A program made the translations under genes and the position numbers. From positions 70,647-134,646 of the forward strand of contig CAWFYE010000005.1 of NCBI GenBank assembly GCA_963819975.1: a stretch of 64,000 nucleotides of DNA. The letters are read 5' to 3'. This document shows positions 24,918 to 32,731 of this stretch, piece after piece. Each line of letters starts with the position of its first letter. The first letter of the stretch is position 1. Under the pieces are notes generated by a model that was not told the origin of the DNA, did not search any database, and saw only the letters and a list, made by a program, of their open reading frames with translations. The DNA comes from Palsa-1392 sp963819975 (GTDB lineage Bacteria > Verrucomicrobiota > Verrucomicrobiia > Chthoniobacterales > UBA10450).

Positions 24918-25156
24918 GGCCGGAATCCGCGATCCAAGAATGCGTTGTGGATGGTGAGCTTATCGGAAAGTGTGACGACTCACAAGAATCGGCCTTCGAG
25001 TTCCTCGACCGAAGCCCAGAACAGATAGCGGTCCTCCTCCTGCAGCTCAACACGTGCCGGGGATTGAATGAGCCGAACGCACATCTCCTTCGTGAGGTAT
25101 GGCCGCTTGCGCATCACCTGTTTCTCAAAGTAGGCGGTGAACCTGTAATCCGGCAC
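24914..25156 (-). pseudogene. DUF4258-like gene with one in-frame stop
   Basis: Starting with GTG at 25156 the frame reads RFTAYFEKQVMRKRPYLTKE, MCVRLIQSPARVELQEEDRY, LFWASVEELEGRFL, then TGA at 24980-24982, then VVTLSDKLTIHNAFLDRGFR and P-stop. Sense continues in the same frame across the TGA, which is one substitution from CGA (Arg) expected at 'GR-x-LRVVTL'. The gene thus carries a single nonsense mutation. Its final stop overlaps the DUF2283 start by four bases (ATGA). Confidence 0.7.
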
Positions 25157-25405
25157 GCGGGCAACGTATCAGAAAGCGCGGGACGACGATAGTTGGAGTG
25201 CAGCTTGACATCGCACGGGGCGGCGGGCGACAACAGTGGCCAATGAGCTCGCCTAAACGCCTTTTGACTCGAACGCCCCCGTTCTCGGCCTTCGGCCGCG
25301 CTTCGCTTGTCCATGTCGCACAGCTTCCCGCTGGCTCCATTCTCCCCGGTCGCTCGATCGACCAACTCGACATCGCCTTGCCGAAAGAGCTGTAGAATTC
25401 ACGCC

Positions 25406-26911
25406 ATGTCTTCAACCAAACGTCTCTTCGCGAAAGCTCCGGAGGGGACGGCCGTGCTCTTCTTCATTCAAATCTTCGCGACGCTCGGCTTCGCCGTTCT
25501 TTACTCGACGCTGGTCCTCTACGCGACGAAGCATCTCCAGCTCTCGGTCAAAGCGGCCACGACGTTGATGGGCGTGTTTGGCGCTTTCAACTACGGCCTG
25601 CACCTCTTCGGCGGCTACCTCGGCGGGCGTTTCCTCTCGAACCGGAACCTCTTCGTCGGGGGCATGGCGTCGCAAGTGATCGGCTGTGCGTGCATTGCAA
25701 CCGGCTCGCTCGCGATGTTCTACGTCGGCCTCGCTTTTTTCCTGACCGGCAGCGGGCTCAATGTGACCTGCATCAACATGATGCTGACGCAGCGTTTTAC
25801 TTCGGACGATCCGCGCCGCGAAGGAGCTTTTCTCTGGAATTATGCGGGCATGAACGTCGGGTTCTTCGTTGGGTTCGCCGTCGCCGGCTATTTCCAGGGA
25901 ACGGAGAGCTATGCGAGTCTTTTCATTTTCGCGACGCTCGGCAACTTCGTCGCCATCATCCTTGCCCTGGCGTCGTGGAAGACGCTGACCGACCGCAACA
26001 CGCCGCTGCTCGAGGTGACGTCGAAGCAATTCCGGCTGCGGTTGCTCGCCGGCCTCGCAATTCTCATCGGCTGCGTGCCGGTCGTGTGGTTCATGCTCCA
26101 GCGGCCCGACGGGACCGAGACAATCATCAAGGGCATCTGCGGCGCGGTCGCGCTGACGCTCATCTATCTCACGGTGCGCCATCCGGATCGCCGCGAGCGG
26201 CGAAACATGACGGCGTATCTGATCCTGGCGCTCGGCTCGCTCGCTTTCTGGTCGTTGTACCAAATGGCACCGAGCGGCCTGATGCTGTTCGCCGTCCACA
26301 ACGTCAACCTCTTCATTGGGAAGGTGGAGATTCAGCCGCAGTGGATTCAGAATATCAACACCGTCTGCATCGTGGTCGGCGGCCCGATCCTCGCGGCGCT
26401 CTTTACCCGGATGCGTGCGCGGGGTTGGAAAATCGACATCCCGCGGCAGTTTTCGACCTCGCTGATTTTAATGGCGCTGGGTTTTCTCATTCTTCCGTTA
26501 GGCATCAAGCTGGCTGGCGTAGACGGCAAGAGCGCGTTCGTGTGGCTCTTCATGAGTTATGTGCTGCAGAGCGTCGGCGAGTTGCTCATCTCGCCGATCG
26601 GCTACGCGATGATCGGCAAGATCGCGCCGAAGCAGTATCAGGGAATCATGATGGGCAGCTGGATGCTCTTGACGGGTCTCGCGTCGCTTTTCGCGGGCGA
26701 TTTCTCGGGCATGATCCCCGAGCCGCACGGCACCACGGCGCTCGCGACCAACCCCGAGTATGCGAAGCTCTTCGGCGCGCTTGGCGCGGGCAGCCTCGTG
26801 GTCGGTATCGCCCTCGTCGTGCTCATTCCGTTCCTGCGCAAGCTGATCACCGACAAGGCGGAAGTGTCGCCTGAGGAGATGGAAGAGGCGACCGTCGTTC
26901 CTGGAATCTGA
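25406..26911 (+). CDS. Proton-dependent oligopeptide (POT) family transporter
   Basis: 501 residues, 12-14 TM segments. FFIQIFATLGFAVLYSTLVL, FGAFNYGLHLFGGYLGGRFL and NLFVGGMASQVIGCACIATG fit the N-terminal POT half; RREGAFLWNYAGMNVGFFVG is the POT-type substrate-pocket motif, and LISPIGYAMIGKIAPKQYQG with FAGDFSG in the second half is also diagnostic. The carrier imports di- and tripeptides with protons. The usual ExxERFxYY motif in TM1 is not intact (residues near EGTAVLFFIQIF), so proton coupling may differ. The ATG at 25406 was chosen as the only one giving a normal POT N-terminus. A CGTTAGGC copy is at 26496-26503 with a rare TTA codon. Confidence 0.85.
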   Translation: MSSTKRLFAKAPEGTAVLFFIQIFATLGFAVLYSTLVLYATKHLQLSVKAATTLMGVFGAFNYGLHLFGGYLGGRFLSNRNLFVGGMASQVIGCACIATGSLAMFYVGLAFFLTGSGLNVTCINMMLTQRFTSDDPRREGAFLWNYAGMNVGFFVGFAVAGYFQGTESYASLFIFATLGNFVAIILALASWKTLTDRNTPLLEVTSKQFRLRLLAGLAILIGCVPVVWFMLQRPDGTETIIKGICGAVALTLIYLTVRHPDRRERRNMTAYLILALGSLAFWSLYQMAPSGLMLFAVHNVNLFIGKVEIQPQWIQNINTVCIVVGGPILAALFTRMRARGWKIDIPRQFSTSLILMALGFLILPLGIKLAGVDGKSAFVWLFMSYVLQSVGELLISPIGYAMIGKIAPKQYQGIMMGSWMLLTGLASLFAGDFSGMIPEPHGTTALATNPEYAKLFGALGAGSLVVGIALVVLIPFLRKLITDKAEVSPEEMEEATVVPGI

Positions 26912-27029
26912 AACGCCGCCGTAACGCGGGTGAAGGAGCGGCCGGGCTTTCAAAGCAGTGACGAGATGCGCGGCGAAATGCGAATTGCATTGCCGGGCGG
27001 GGATCGTTTCCGCAAAATCCTTCGCAATT

Positions 27030-27392
27030 ATGGGAGCGGATAACCAGATCGATTACATCGAATTCCAGGCGGCGGATCTGGCGGCCACCCGGAAGTTTTT
27101 CGAGCAACTCTTTGGCTGGAAGTTCACCGATTACGGGCCGGATTATACTGCGTTTGAGGATGGGCGGATCGCCGGCGGCTTCAGCCGGGCGAAAAAGTGC
27201 TCAACCTCCGAGGCGGGCGGAGTCCTAGTCGTCTTTTATCATCCGCGGCTGGAGGAAATTCGCGCCCGGGTGATCGAACTCGGCGGCAAGATCAGCGCCG
27301 ATATCTATTCCTTCCCTGGCGGGCGGCGGTTCCATTTCGTCGAACCGAGCGGGAACGAGTGCGCGATCTGGTCGGAAGATCCCAATGCCTGA
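27030..27392 (+). CDS. VOC-family protein
   Basis: 120 residues: NQIDYIEFQAADLAATRKFF, EQLFGWKFTDYGPDYTAFED, then VFYHPRLEEIRARVIELGGK and RFHFVEPSGNECAIWSEDPN. The paired beta-alpha-beta-beta-beta modules and GNE metal ligand are those of the glyoxalase/bleomycin-resistance superfamily. It is likely a dioxygenase- or lyase-like metal protein; the substrate is unknown. Its stop overlaps the start of the nucleotidyltransferase gene by 8 bases. Confidence 0.85.
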   Translation: MGADNQIDYIEFQAADLAATRKFFEQLFGWKFTDYGPDYTAFEDGRIAGGFSRAKKCSTSEAGGVLVVFYHPRLEEIRARVIELGGKISADIYSFPGGRRFHFVEPSGNECAIWSEDPNA

Positions 27393-27933
27393 TCCCGATA
27401 CCATCGCTCTCGCTGCCGAAGCCGAGGCCGAGGGGCTGGAGGCGATCCTGGTGGGAGGGAACGCCGTCAACCTCCATGCTTATTCCCGCACCACTTTTGA
27501 TCTCGACCTTCTTGTTCGCGAGGGGGACGTGGAGCGCTGGATCGCCTATTTCAAAACGCGCGGTTACGCGATTTCCCGACAAACAGAAAATTTTATCCGG
27601 CTCCGCCTGGAAGCCGACCCGGCGGCTGCGCTTCCGGTGGACCTGATGCTGGCCAGCGAAGAAACTTTTGGCAAGATCCAGGCGGAGAGCCGGCGCGCGA
27701 ATATTGGCAACGGGCTCAGCTTTGCCATCCCCAGCCCACTCCATCTTATCGCCATGAAACTGCATGCGCTGCGCAATCCAATGCGGGCGGAAATGGGGAT
27801 TGATTTGCAGGACGTCAGGCATTTAATGAGGACGGCGGAGATCGATGTCTCCAGCCCGGAGTTCAACGCGATCCTGGAGAGATATGCCACCGATACAATA
27901 CGACAAGCGATCCGAGGCGAATTTACAACGTGA
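27385..27933 (+). CDS. Nucleotidyltransferase-like protein (AbiEii/DUF6036 type)
   Basis: 182 residues: GLEAILVGGNAVNLHAYSRT, then TFDLDLLVREGDVERWIAYF, with the nucleotidyltransferase GG-x-A-V and D-x-D motifs (the second Asp is in FDLDLLV). AAALPVDLMLASEETFGKIQ and AIPSPLHLIAMKLHALRNPM follow, the latter being typical of AbiEii and DUF6036 proteins. Such proteins transfer NMPs to tRNA or protein; several are toxins of type IV toxin-antitoxin systems. The short gene at 27884-28123 overlaps its end by 50 bases and may be its partner. Confidence 0.75.
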   Translation: MPDPDTIALAAEAEAEGLEAILVGGNAVNLHAYSRTTFDLDLLVREGDVERWIAYFKTRGYAISRQTENFIRLRLEADPAAALPVDLMLASEETFGKIQAESRRANIGNGLSFAIPSPLHLIAMKLHALRNPMRAEMGIDLQDVRHLMRTAEIDVSSPEFNAILERYATDTIRQAIRGEFTT

Positions 27934-28123
27934 GCTCGCGCGGAAAAACGCGCGGCTCGATCTGCCGGAGTTCGACTCGGTACCGGCGACCGCCGGCCTG
28001 AGCAACCTCGAGGCTTTCCAACTGAGTCAGCGCCATGCCCTGGCTTTGCTCCCGGCCATGTTTGCGAACGAAGGGACAGAGGATCGGGCGGATGAGGTGA
28101 CGGAGCGATTTTCGATCGGCTGA
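27884..28123 (+). CDS. Small protein, possible partner of the nucleotidyltransferase
   Basis: 79 residues: MPPIQYDKRSEANLQRELAR, KNARLDLPEFDSVPATAGLS, NLEAFQLSQRHALALLPAMF, ANEGTEDRADEVTERFSIG. Helical and charged, with a hydrophobic central helix. The start lies in the last 50 bases of the nucleotidyltransferase gene, in another frame, so the pair is translationally coupled. No family was recognised; the antitoxin or accessory role is inferred from this order. Confidence 0.5.
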   Translation: MPPIQYDKRSEANLQRELARKNARLDLPEFDSVPATAGLSNLEAFQLSQRHALALLPAMFANEGTEDRADEVTERFSIG

Positions 28124-28207
28124 CGCCGCGTCTCTTCAGATGAAATATCTGTTGTTGATCCCGGGCGGCCCGATCAGCGCCGAACGCTTAAACGCCTGAG
28201 CAGCGCC

Positions 28208-29692
28208 ATGCCCTTCCTCGCGCGTTCCCGCGGTTCCGGTCTTACTTGGTTCATTCTCGCCGGGGCAGCGTCCGCGGTGCTCTTTTACTTCGGGACGGGT
28301 CTGCATCCGATCTGGTGGATGGTGTGGTTGGCGCCGGTGCCGGTGCTGGCAATCGCGCCGCGTCTCGGCCGCTGGGCGGCGTTCCTGCTCGCGGCCGGCG
28401 CGTGGTTCGCGGGCGAGTTTAACATGTGGAGTTACTTCACCCGCGTGGTGCAGGTGCCGCTGCCGATCACGCTCGTTCTCTTTCTCGTGCCGGCGCTGGT
28501 CTTTGCACTCGGCGTGCTCTTGGTGCGCAGCTTTCTCCGGCGTGGCGCGCTGTTCCTGGCGGCGCTCGCTTTTCCCGTCTTTTGGGTCTCCTTCCAATAT
28601 CTCTCTGAGGTCGGCTCGCCGCACAGCACCTTTGGCAATCTCGGCTACACGCAGATGAATTGTCTGCCGCTGATCCAGATCGCGTCGCTCACCGGGATCT
28701 GGGGAATCAGCTTTGTCGTGCTCCTTTTTGCCGCGACCGTCGCCGCGCTCTCGATCGAACTCGGAACGCGTCGCGAGCGGACGGTTCTTTTTGCTAGTGT
28801 CGGGCTCTTTCTTGGCGCGGTCTTTCTCTTCGGCATCGGACGGTTGCGGTCGGAACCGAAGGGTGAGGCGGTCAGCATTGCCCTGATCGGAAAGGATGTG
28901 CCGATCAGTGTCTATATTAACAGCGACGAGAAGGTCGCGCTCGGGCTCCTGCGCGAGTATGCGGATGAAATCCAGCGCGCCACGCCCGCCGGGACGCAGG
29001 TCGTCGTGCTTCCGGAAAAGATCGTGCGCGTGAGCGAGGATTCGTTGCCGGAGGTGGATGCGATGTTCTCCGCCGCCGCGGCGGCAACTCATTCGACGAT
29101 CGACCTGGGCATCGTCCGCCGGACGGCGTCGGGGAGCTATAATTCGGCGCGCTATTACTCCGCGGCGGGCCAATTGGAGGCGAACTACGACAAACATCAT
29201 CTCGTGCCCGGACTCGAACCGGAGAAACCGGGCGCTGCCTTGGTCGTGCTGAACACACCATCCGGCCGGTGGGGACTGCAGATTTGCAAGGACATGGACT
29301 TCCCCGAGCTCAGCCGTGGATATGCGGCCGAGGGCGCGAACCTGCTGCTCGTGCCGGCGTGGGATTTCAATGTCGACCGGTGGTTGCACGCGCGGATGGC
29401 GATGCTGCGCGCGGTCGAGAATGGGTTCTCGCTCGCCCGCGCCGGCCGCAATGGGCTCCTGACCCTCAGCGATAACCGCGGTCGGGTGATCGCGGAGGCG
29501 CCGACCGCGCCCGAACACTTCGTGACCGTGACCGGAAAACTCAACGTGACCAGCGAACAAACCCTTTACTCGCGCACGGGTGATTGGTTCGCGTGGCTCT
29601 GTCTGGTCGCGCTCCTGATGCTGCTCGGCCTCTTATTCGTTAGGCGAAGGACGCCGGGGACCGACCGGGCGAGCGCGCGGGTCATTGAATGA
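28208..29692 (+). CDS. Apolipoprotein N-acyltransferase-like protein
   Basis: 494 residues. An N-terminal set of six TM segments (FILAGAASAVLFYFGTGLHP, WMVWLAPVPVLAIAPRLGRW and onward to about residue 210) precedes a nitrilase-fold C-terminal domain. The catalytic triad is visible: E in VVVLPEKIVRV, K in NYDKHHLVPGLEPE, C in WGLQICKDMDFPELSRG. This is the Lnt architecture, which adds the third acyl chain to lipoproteins in the inner membrane. Whether this is the housekeeping lnt or a paralogue cannot be decided from one gene. Its 3' end overlaps the convergent DUF4870 gene by 11 bases. Confidence 0.8.
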   Translation: MPFLARSRGSGLTWFILAGAASAVLFYFGTGLHPIWWMVWLAPVPVLAIAPRLGRWAAFLLAAGAWFAGEFNMWSYFTRVVQVPLPITLVLFLVPALVFALGVLLVRSFLRRGALFLAALAFPVFWVSFQYLSEVGSPHSTFGNLGYTQMNCLPLIQIASLTGIWGISFVVLLFAATVAALSIELGTRRERTVLFASVGLFLGAVFLFGIGRLRSEPKGEAVSIALIGKDVPISVYINSDEKVALGLLREYADEIQRATPAGTQVVVLPEKIVRVSEDSLPEVDAMFSAAAAATHSTIDLGIVRRTASGSYNSARYYSAAGQLEANYDKHHLVPGLEPEKPGAALVVLNTPSGRWGLQICKDMDFPELSRGYAAEGANLLLVPAWDFNVDRWLHARMAMLRAVENGFSLARAGRNGLLTLSDNRGRVIAEAPTAPEHFVTVTGKLNVTSEQTLYSRTGDWFAWLCLVALLMLLGLLFVRRRTPGTDRASARVIE

Positions 29693-30068
29693 ACCGGATC
29701 GTCATCGGGTAGCGATAGAATTTTCCGTCGCTGGCCTGGATCGAGGCGATGATGACGAAGACGGCGTTCAAGACCCAAAGGATCGGAATGAAGAGAAAAC
29801 CGATGAGGATGATGCAAAAGATCCCGGAGATGATGGTGTAGAGAAGCATCGAGATCTGGAAGTTGAGCGATTCCTTGCCGTGGGCATCGATCTCGGGCGA
29901 CTCGCCGCGCTTAATCAGCCAGACGATGAGCGGCCCGAGCAGGTGACCAGGGAAATGGAGAAAAACGCCCAGCAAAGCGCTGGTGTGACAAAGCGCAGTC
30001 CAGGTACGCACGTTGCTGAGGGCCGAACTGGTCGGCAGCGGTGGTGGAGTCGGGAAGGTAGTTTCCAT
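29682..30068 (-). CDS. DUF4870 membrane protein (Tic20-like)
   Basis: 128 residues. After a Pro-rich N-terminus (TTFPTPPPLPTSSALSN) come RTWTALCHTSALLGVFLHFP, GHLLGPLIVWLIKRGESPEI and AHGKESLNFQISMLLYTIIS, then a long helix pair FCIILIGFLFIPILWVLNAV. This is the DUF4870/Tic20 pattern, four TM segments. Function unknown. It converges on, and overlaps, the Lnt-like gene. Confidence 0.8.
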   Translation of the reverse strand: METTFPTPPPLPTSSALSNVRTWTALCHTSALLGVFLHFPGHLLGPLIVWLIKRGESPEIDAHGKESLNFQISMLLYTIISGIFCIILIGFLFIPILWVLNAVFVIIASIQASDGKFYRYPMTIRFIQ

Positions 30069-30138
30069 GGTGTCTATTGAATAGATGCGCCTGGCGGCGC
30101 GATTGGATTCAACAAAAAATTCTCAGGAGCGATCAACT

Positions 30139-31368
30139 TTACCGAAGTTTGAGGATGAAAACGTCCTTCCGCCCACCCGCGACTCCCCAATTGCTCGTAA
30201 AGGCGGCAAATCGGCCGTCGCGACTGATATCGGCGCGGGAACTCGCGTAGTAGTCGCCGCCGTAGACTGAAAAATGATGAGCGTAACGGCGCACCGCCAG
30301 GCTGCCGTCGGTCGCTACCTGGTAAATTTCGTCGTGGAAAGGTCCGTCAGGCGTTCCGGCGACCGGCGAATAACTGCTCACCAAGGTCCACTTCTCACTG
30401 TTCGCCAACATCGAGATGTGATAATCCTGCGTCCAGTCATTGCCGAAACTGATCAGCGTGAAGGGCGTATGGGGATCGGCCAGGGTACGAAACGTGATCT
30501 GATTGCGCCAGTTATCGGCCCCGATCACTGTCTTCGTGCCGTTGTCGGAATGTCCCGGCGCGTAGTCAGGGCCGTCATCGGTTAAACTCTGGACGGCGAA
30601 CGTATTCAGGTTCACCACCTGGACTTCGATCGCTCCAGCGCCCTGCAGACCCGTCTTAACGGCCAGATAAGTTCCCGACTTATCAACCTGGACCTCATCC
30701 ACCTGAGTCGTCTCCACGTCATAAATCACCTGGTTGGTATCCCGACGCCAAACAAAATACCCAACGACGCGATAACGCGCGTCGCGGCGGGTAAAGGCAA
30801 AGATATTGTCATTTCGAATTGGCTTGCTCATCTGCCAGAGATAATCGCCATGTCTGTATTGCGCGGTCAGGTCACCTATCTGCGTGTAACTCTGGGTTGC
30901 AACATTATAGAGCCAGATCTTCATGCCAATCGTATCGTGACAGTAGATAAGGTCGGGATCCGACCCGCTCCAGATGGCGTCGTCCCAGCGGACAGATCCT
31001 CCTCCTGGGATGATGGTATTCCAGGTAACCTTGTCGATGATCTTGAAAGCAGTCGGGTCGAATCGATACAGGAGTGGCGCAGTGCCGCTGTAGACCATCA
31101 GCCGTGTGCTATTGAGATTAAAGGTCGGCCAGTAAGAGTAGGAATTGATACATTCCGGACCGTCTTGAGAATCGGTCAGGCGCATAAAGGTAGTACCAAA
31201 GGTCGGGTCGACCACGGTGCCACCAGCGGCGGGCAAAGGAGGCGCCGGCGGCACGGGATAAATGCCGTAGTCTCGTTTTACTCCTGCAAGGAGATCGCTG
31301 GAGAGAAGGGCGTGCAAAGTGAAAACGAATGCGAACCGGCGAAGGTAAGAAGAGAAGGAAGAAGTCAT
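30139..31368 (-). CDS. Secreted beta-propeller (WD40-like) protein
   Basis: 409 residues with signal peptide after MTSSFSSYLRRFAFVFTLHA. The mature protein is a succession of beta blades: FMRLTDSQDGPECINSYSYW, TRLMVYSGTAPLLYRFDPTA, WSGSDPDLIYCHDTIGMKIW, YDVETTQVDEVQVDKSGTYL, GAGAIEVQVVNLNTFAVQSL, ISRDGRFAAFTSNWGVAGGR. Such TolB-like WD40 propellers (oligogalacturonide-lyase-like or PD40) are common extracytoplasmic proteins in Verrucomicrobiota. No catalytic residues are evident. The start at 31368 is preferred to 31401 for the signal peptide. Confidence 0.7.
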   Translation of the reverse strand: MTSSFSSYLRRFAFVFTLHALLSSDLLAGVKRDYGIYPVPPAPPLPAAGGTVVDPTFGTTFMRLTDSQDGPECINSYSYWPTFNLNSTRLMVYSGTAPLLYRFDPTAFKIIDKVTWNTIIPGGGSVRWDDAIWSGSDPDLIYCHDTIGMKIWLYNVATQSYTQIGDLTAQYRHGDYLWQMSKPIRNDNIFAFTRRDARYRVVGYFVWRRDTNQVIYDVETTQVDEVQVDKSGTYLAVKTGLQGAGAIEVQVVNLNTFAVQSLTDDGPDYAPGHSDNGTKTVIGADNWRNQITFRTLADPHTPFTLISFGNDWTQDYHISMLANSEKWTLVSSYSPVAGTPDGPFHDEIYQVATDGSLAVRRYAHHFSVYGGDYYASSRADISRDGRFAAFTSNWGVAGGRKDVFILKLR

Positions 31369-31501
31369 AGAGTCTTTCCTTTCCACGCAAGACGGTGCCA
31401 AAAGCGGAGCCTCCCTTCCTGGGAGAGAATGCGACGAACGTCAAGATAATAACAATCGCACCCCTCGTCAGAAGTCAGGCCGATAGCCGGGACGTGAATC
31501 G

Positions 31502-32197
31502 CTATTGCACGATGGCTTCGACCGCGGCGTTTACGTGAATCAGCGTCGTGTCGAGAAAAGTGACGCCTTCTGGTTCAGCGCCACGGAGAAGAAGCGGCAA
31601 TTCGGTGCCGGCGAGGAGGAGCGCTTCGATCTGATCGTCGTTCCGCATCCGTTCGATGATGGCGATAATCGCAGCCCGGCTTTCGGGCAGGAAATGGTTC
31701 TTGAGCAGTTCGTGGATGTATTTTTCGTGGATCAAAGCCCGTTCGGTCTCGTTAGGCGTGATCAACGCCAGTCCGACGCGGGCGAAGACATCGGGGTAAA
31801 AACGGGCGCGCATTGTGAAGCCAGTCCCTAATAGACCGAGCCGTCGGAGCCCGAGGCCTCGCGCGTGCTCGCAGGCGGCCTGCACGATGCTGAGCAACGG
31901 AATCGGCGCCCGCCGCTGGACTTCGTCGAAGACGAGATGCGGGGTGTTGGCCGCGATGAGCGCGATCTCGGCGCCGGCGCGCGCCAGCCGGTCGATCGAA
32001 TCGGAAATGTAAGTCGTTAGGCTGGCGAGGTCGTTCGCGGCGAGCAGCGCGATCGCACGGTTCACATCGAGGCTGTCGATGAGGAGGTGCGGTGCGCTGC
32101 CATCGGTCACCCGCGCGCGGTAGCCGTCGAGGATGAAGCGGTAATATTCGATGGTCGATTCCGGCCCAAGCCCGCCAACGATACCGAGGGTCTTCAT
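31502..32197 (-). CDS. Aspartate/glutamate racemase-family protein without the two Cys
   Basis: 231 residues: MKTLGIVGGLGPESTIEYYR, ALIAANTPHLVFDEVQRRAP, RRLGLLGTGFTMRARFYPDV, EALLLAGTELPLLLRGAEPE. The fold is that of aspartate/glutamate/hydantoin racemases. These normally use two Cys (in CNT-x-H and GCTE). Here the first is replaced in IAANTPHL and the second in LLAGTELPLLL (Ala-Gly-Thr in place of Gly-Cys-Thr). A single-Cys variant is known for E. coli YgeA-type enzymes, but loss of both is unusual. A CGTTAGGC copy is at 31750 and another at 32015. Confidence 0.75.
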   Translation of the reverse strand: MKTLGIVGGLGPESTIEYYRFILDGYRARVTDGSAPHLLIDSLDVNRAIALLAANDLASLTTYISDSIDRLARAGAEIALIAANTPHLVFDEVQRRAPIPLLSIVQAACEHARGLGLRRLGLLGTGFTMRARFYPDVFARVGLALITPNETERALIHEKYIHELLKNHFLPESRAAIIAIIERMRNDDQIEALLLAGTELPLLLRGAEPEGVTFLDTTLIHVNAAVEAIVQ

Positions 32198-32210
32198 CCT
32201 ATTGACTTGG

Positions 32211-32513
32211 TTACGCGCGTTTCATCCATCTTCGATCGTGCCGTGCGCCGTGAAGAATCGCGTGGACGAAAATCGCATGTCCGACGACGGAGAAAAAGAT
32301 GCAGTAAGGAAAGCGGTCCGTTAGGACTCGCCGGATCTCTCCATCGCGACGAACGACTCGAAACAATTCCGGCTCGGAACCAGCCCGCTGGATCGCACGC
32401 AAAACCTCGTCGATCAATTGTTCACCGAGGCCCGGCGTCCGCGCTTCATACCAAGTTGCAGCTTCAACCAAATCTTCGACCGCCAATGGACGGACGACGA
32501 TCCGCGGAATCAT
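32211..32513 (-). CDS. ParE/RelE-family toxin
   Basis: 100 residues: IPRIVVRPLAVEDLVEAATW, YEARTPGLGEQLIDEVLRAI, then VVRRDGEIRRVLTDRFPYCI, FFSVVGHAIFVHAILHGARH. The V-x-P-x-A-x-x-D-x-x-EA-x-x-WYE-x-R start and RFPYCIFF strand are those of ParE-like toxins. The start ATG overlaps the antitoxin stop (ATGA). It lies just downstream of korB on the same strand. Confidence 0.85.
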   Translation of the reverse strand: MIPRIVVRPLAVEDLVEAATWYEARTPGLGEQLIDEVLRAIQRAGSEPELFRVVRRDGEIRRVLTDRFPYCIFFSVVGHAIFVHAILHGARHDRRWMKRA

Positions 32514-32725
32514 TTCTTGATTCGCGAGAGAATGGAAGATTTCAGTTCTTCCGCGGAGGTGCCGGACTCTGGATGGCGATGGAAATCAGCGAGACGCTCC
32601 TCCAGAATCGCATTCTCCTCCGGGGTCAGTTCTTCGTCCTCAAGTGCGATTGTGTGGCGGACCAGCTCTTGCCGTTCTGCGAATGAAAGCTTGGGAATCT
32701 CGGCAAGGATCTCGGTCAGACTCAT
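32510..32725 (-). CDS. Antitoxin of the ParE module
   Basis: 71 residues: MSLTEILAEIPKLSFAERQE, LVRHTIALEDEELTPEENAI, LEERLADFHRHPESGTSAEE, LKSSILSRIKK. Helical and acidic, resembling the addiction-module antitoxins of ParE. The ATG (32725) is preceded by a TTG that could also start. It begins 6 bases after the korB stop, so it may be read from the korAB promoter. Loss of that transcript would then release toxin, an unusual linkage. Confidence 0.75.
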   Translation of the reverse strand: MSLTEILAEIPKLSFAERQELVRHTIALEDEELTPEENAILEERLADFHRHPESGTSAEELKSSILSRIKK

Positions 32726-32731
32726 CAAGAA

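Larger units (their letters stand above)
22115..26951 (+). repeat. Dispersed intergenic repeat, three copies (22115-22147, 23449-23499, 26919-26951)
   Basis: Each copy contains GTAACG followed, after 10-35 bases, by AGCGGCCGGGCTTTC or a one-base variant (AGCGGCCGAGCTTTC in copy A, GCAACGGCCGGGCTTTC in B, GAGCGGCCGGGCTTTC in C). All lie between genes, just after or before gene ends. The span given runs from the first to the last copy; the DNA between is not part of the repeat. Confidence 0.55.

Noticed and set aside
25157..25405. Possible gene or repeat between the DUF4258-like remnant and the POT gene
   Set aside because: Loose likeness to the 13.5 kb repeat, but no alignment of more than a few bases; no start or motif.
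25412..26299. Reverse frame of 295 codons
   Set aside because: Antisense to the POT transporter; charged low-complexity product.
28136..29560. Reverse frame of 474 codons
   Set aside because: Antisense to the Lnt-like gene, which has its catalytic triad.
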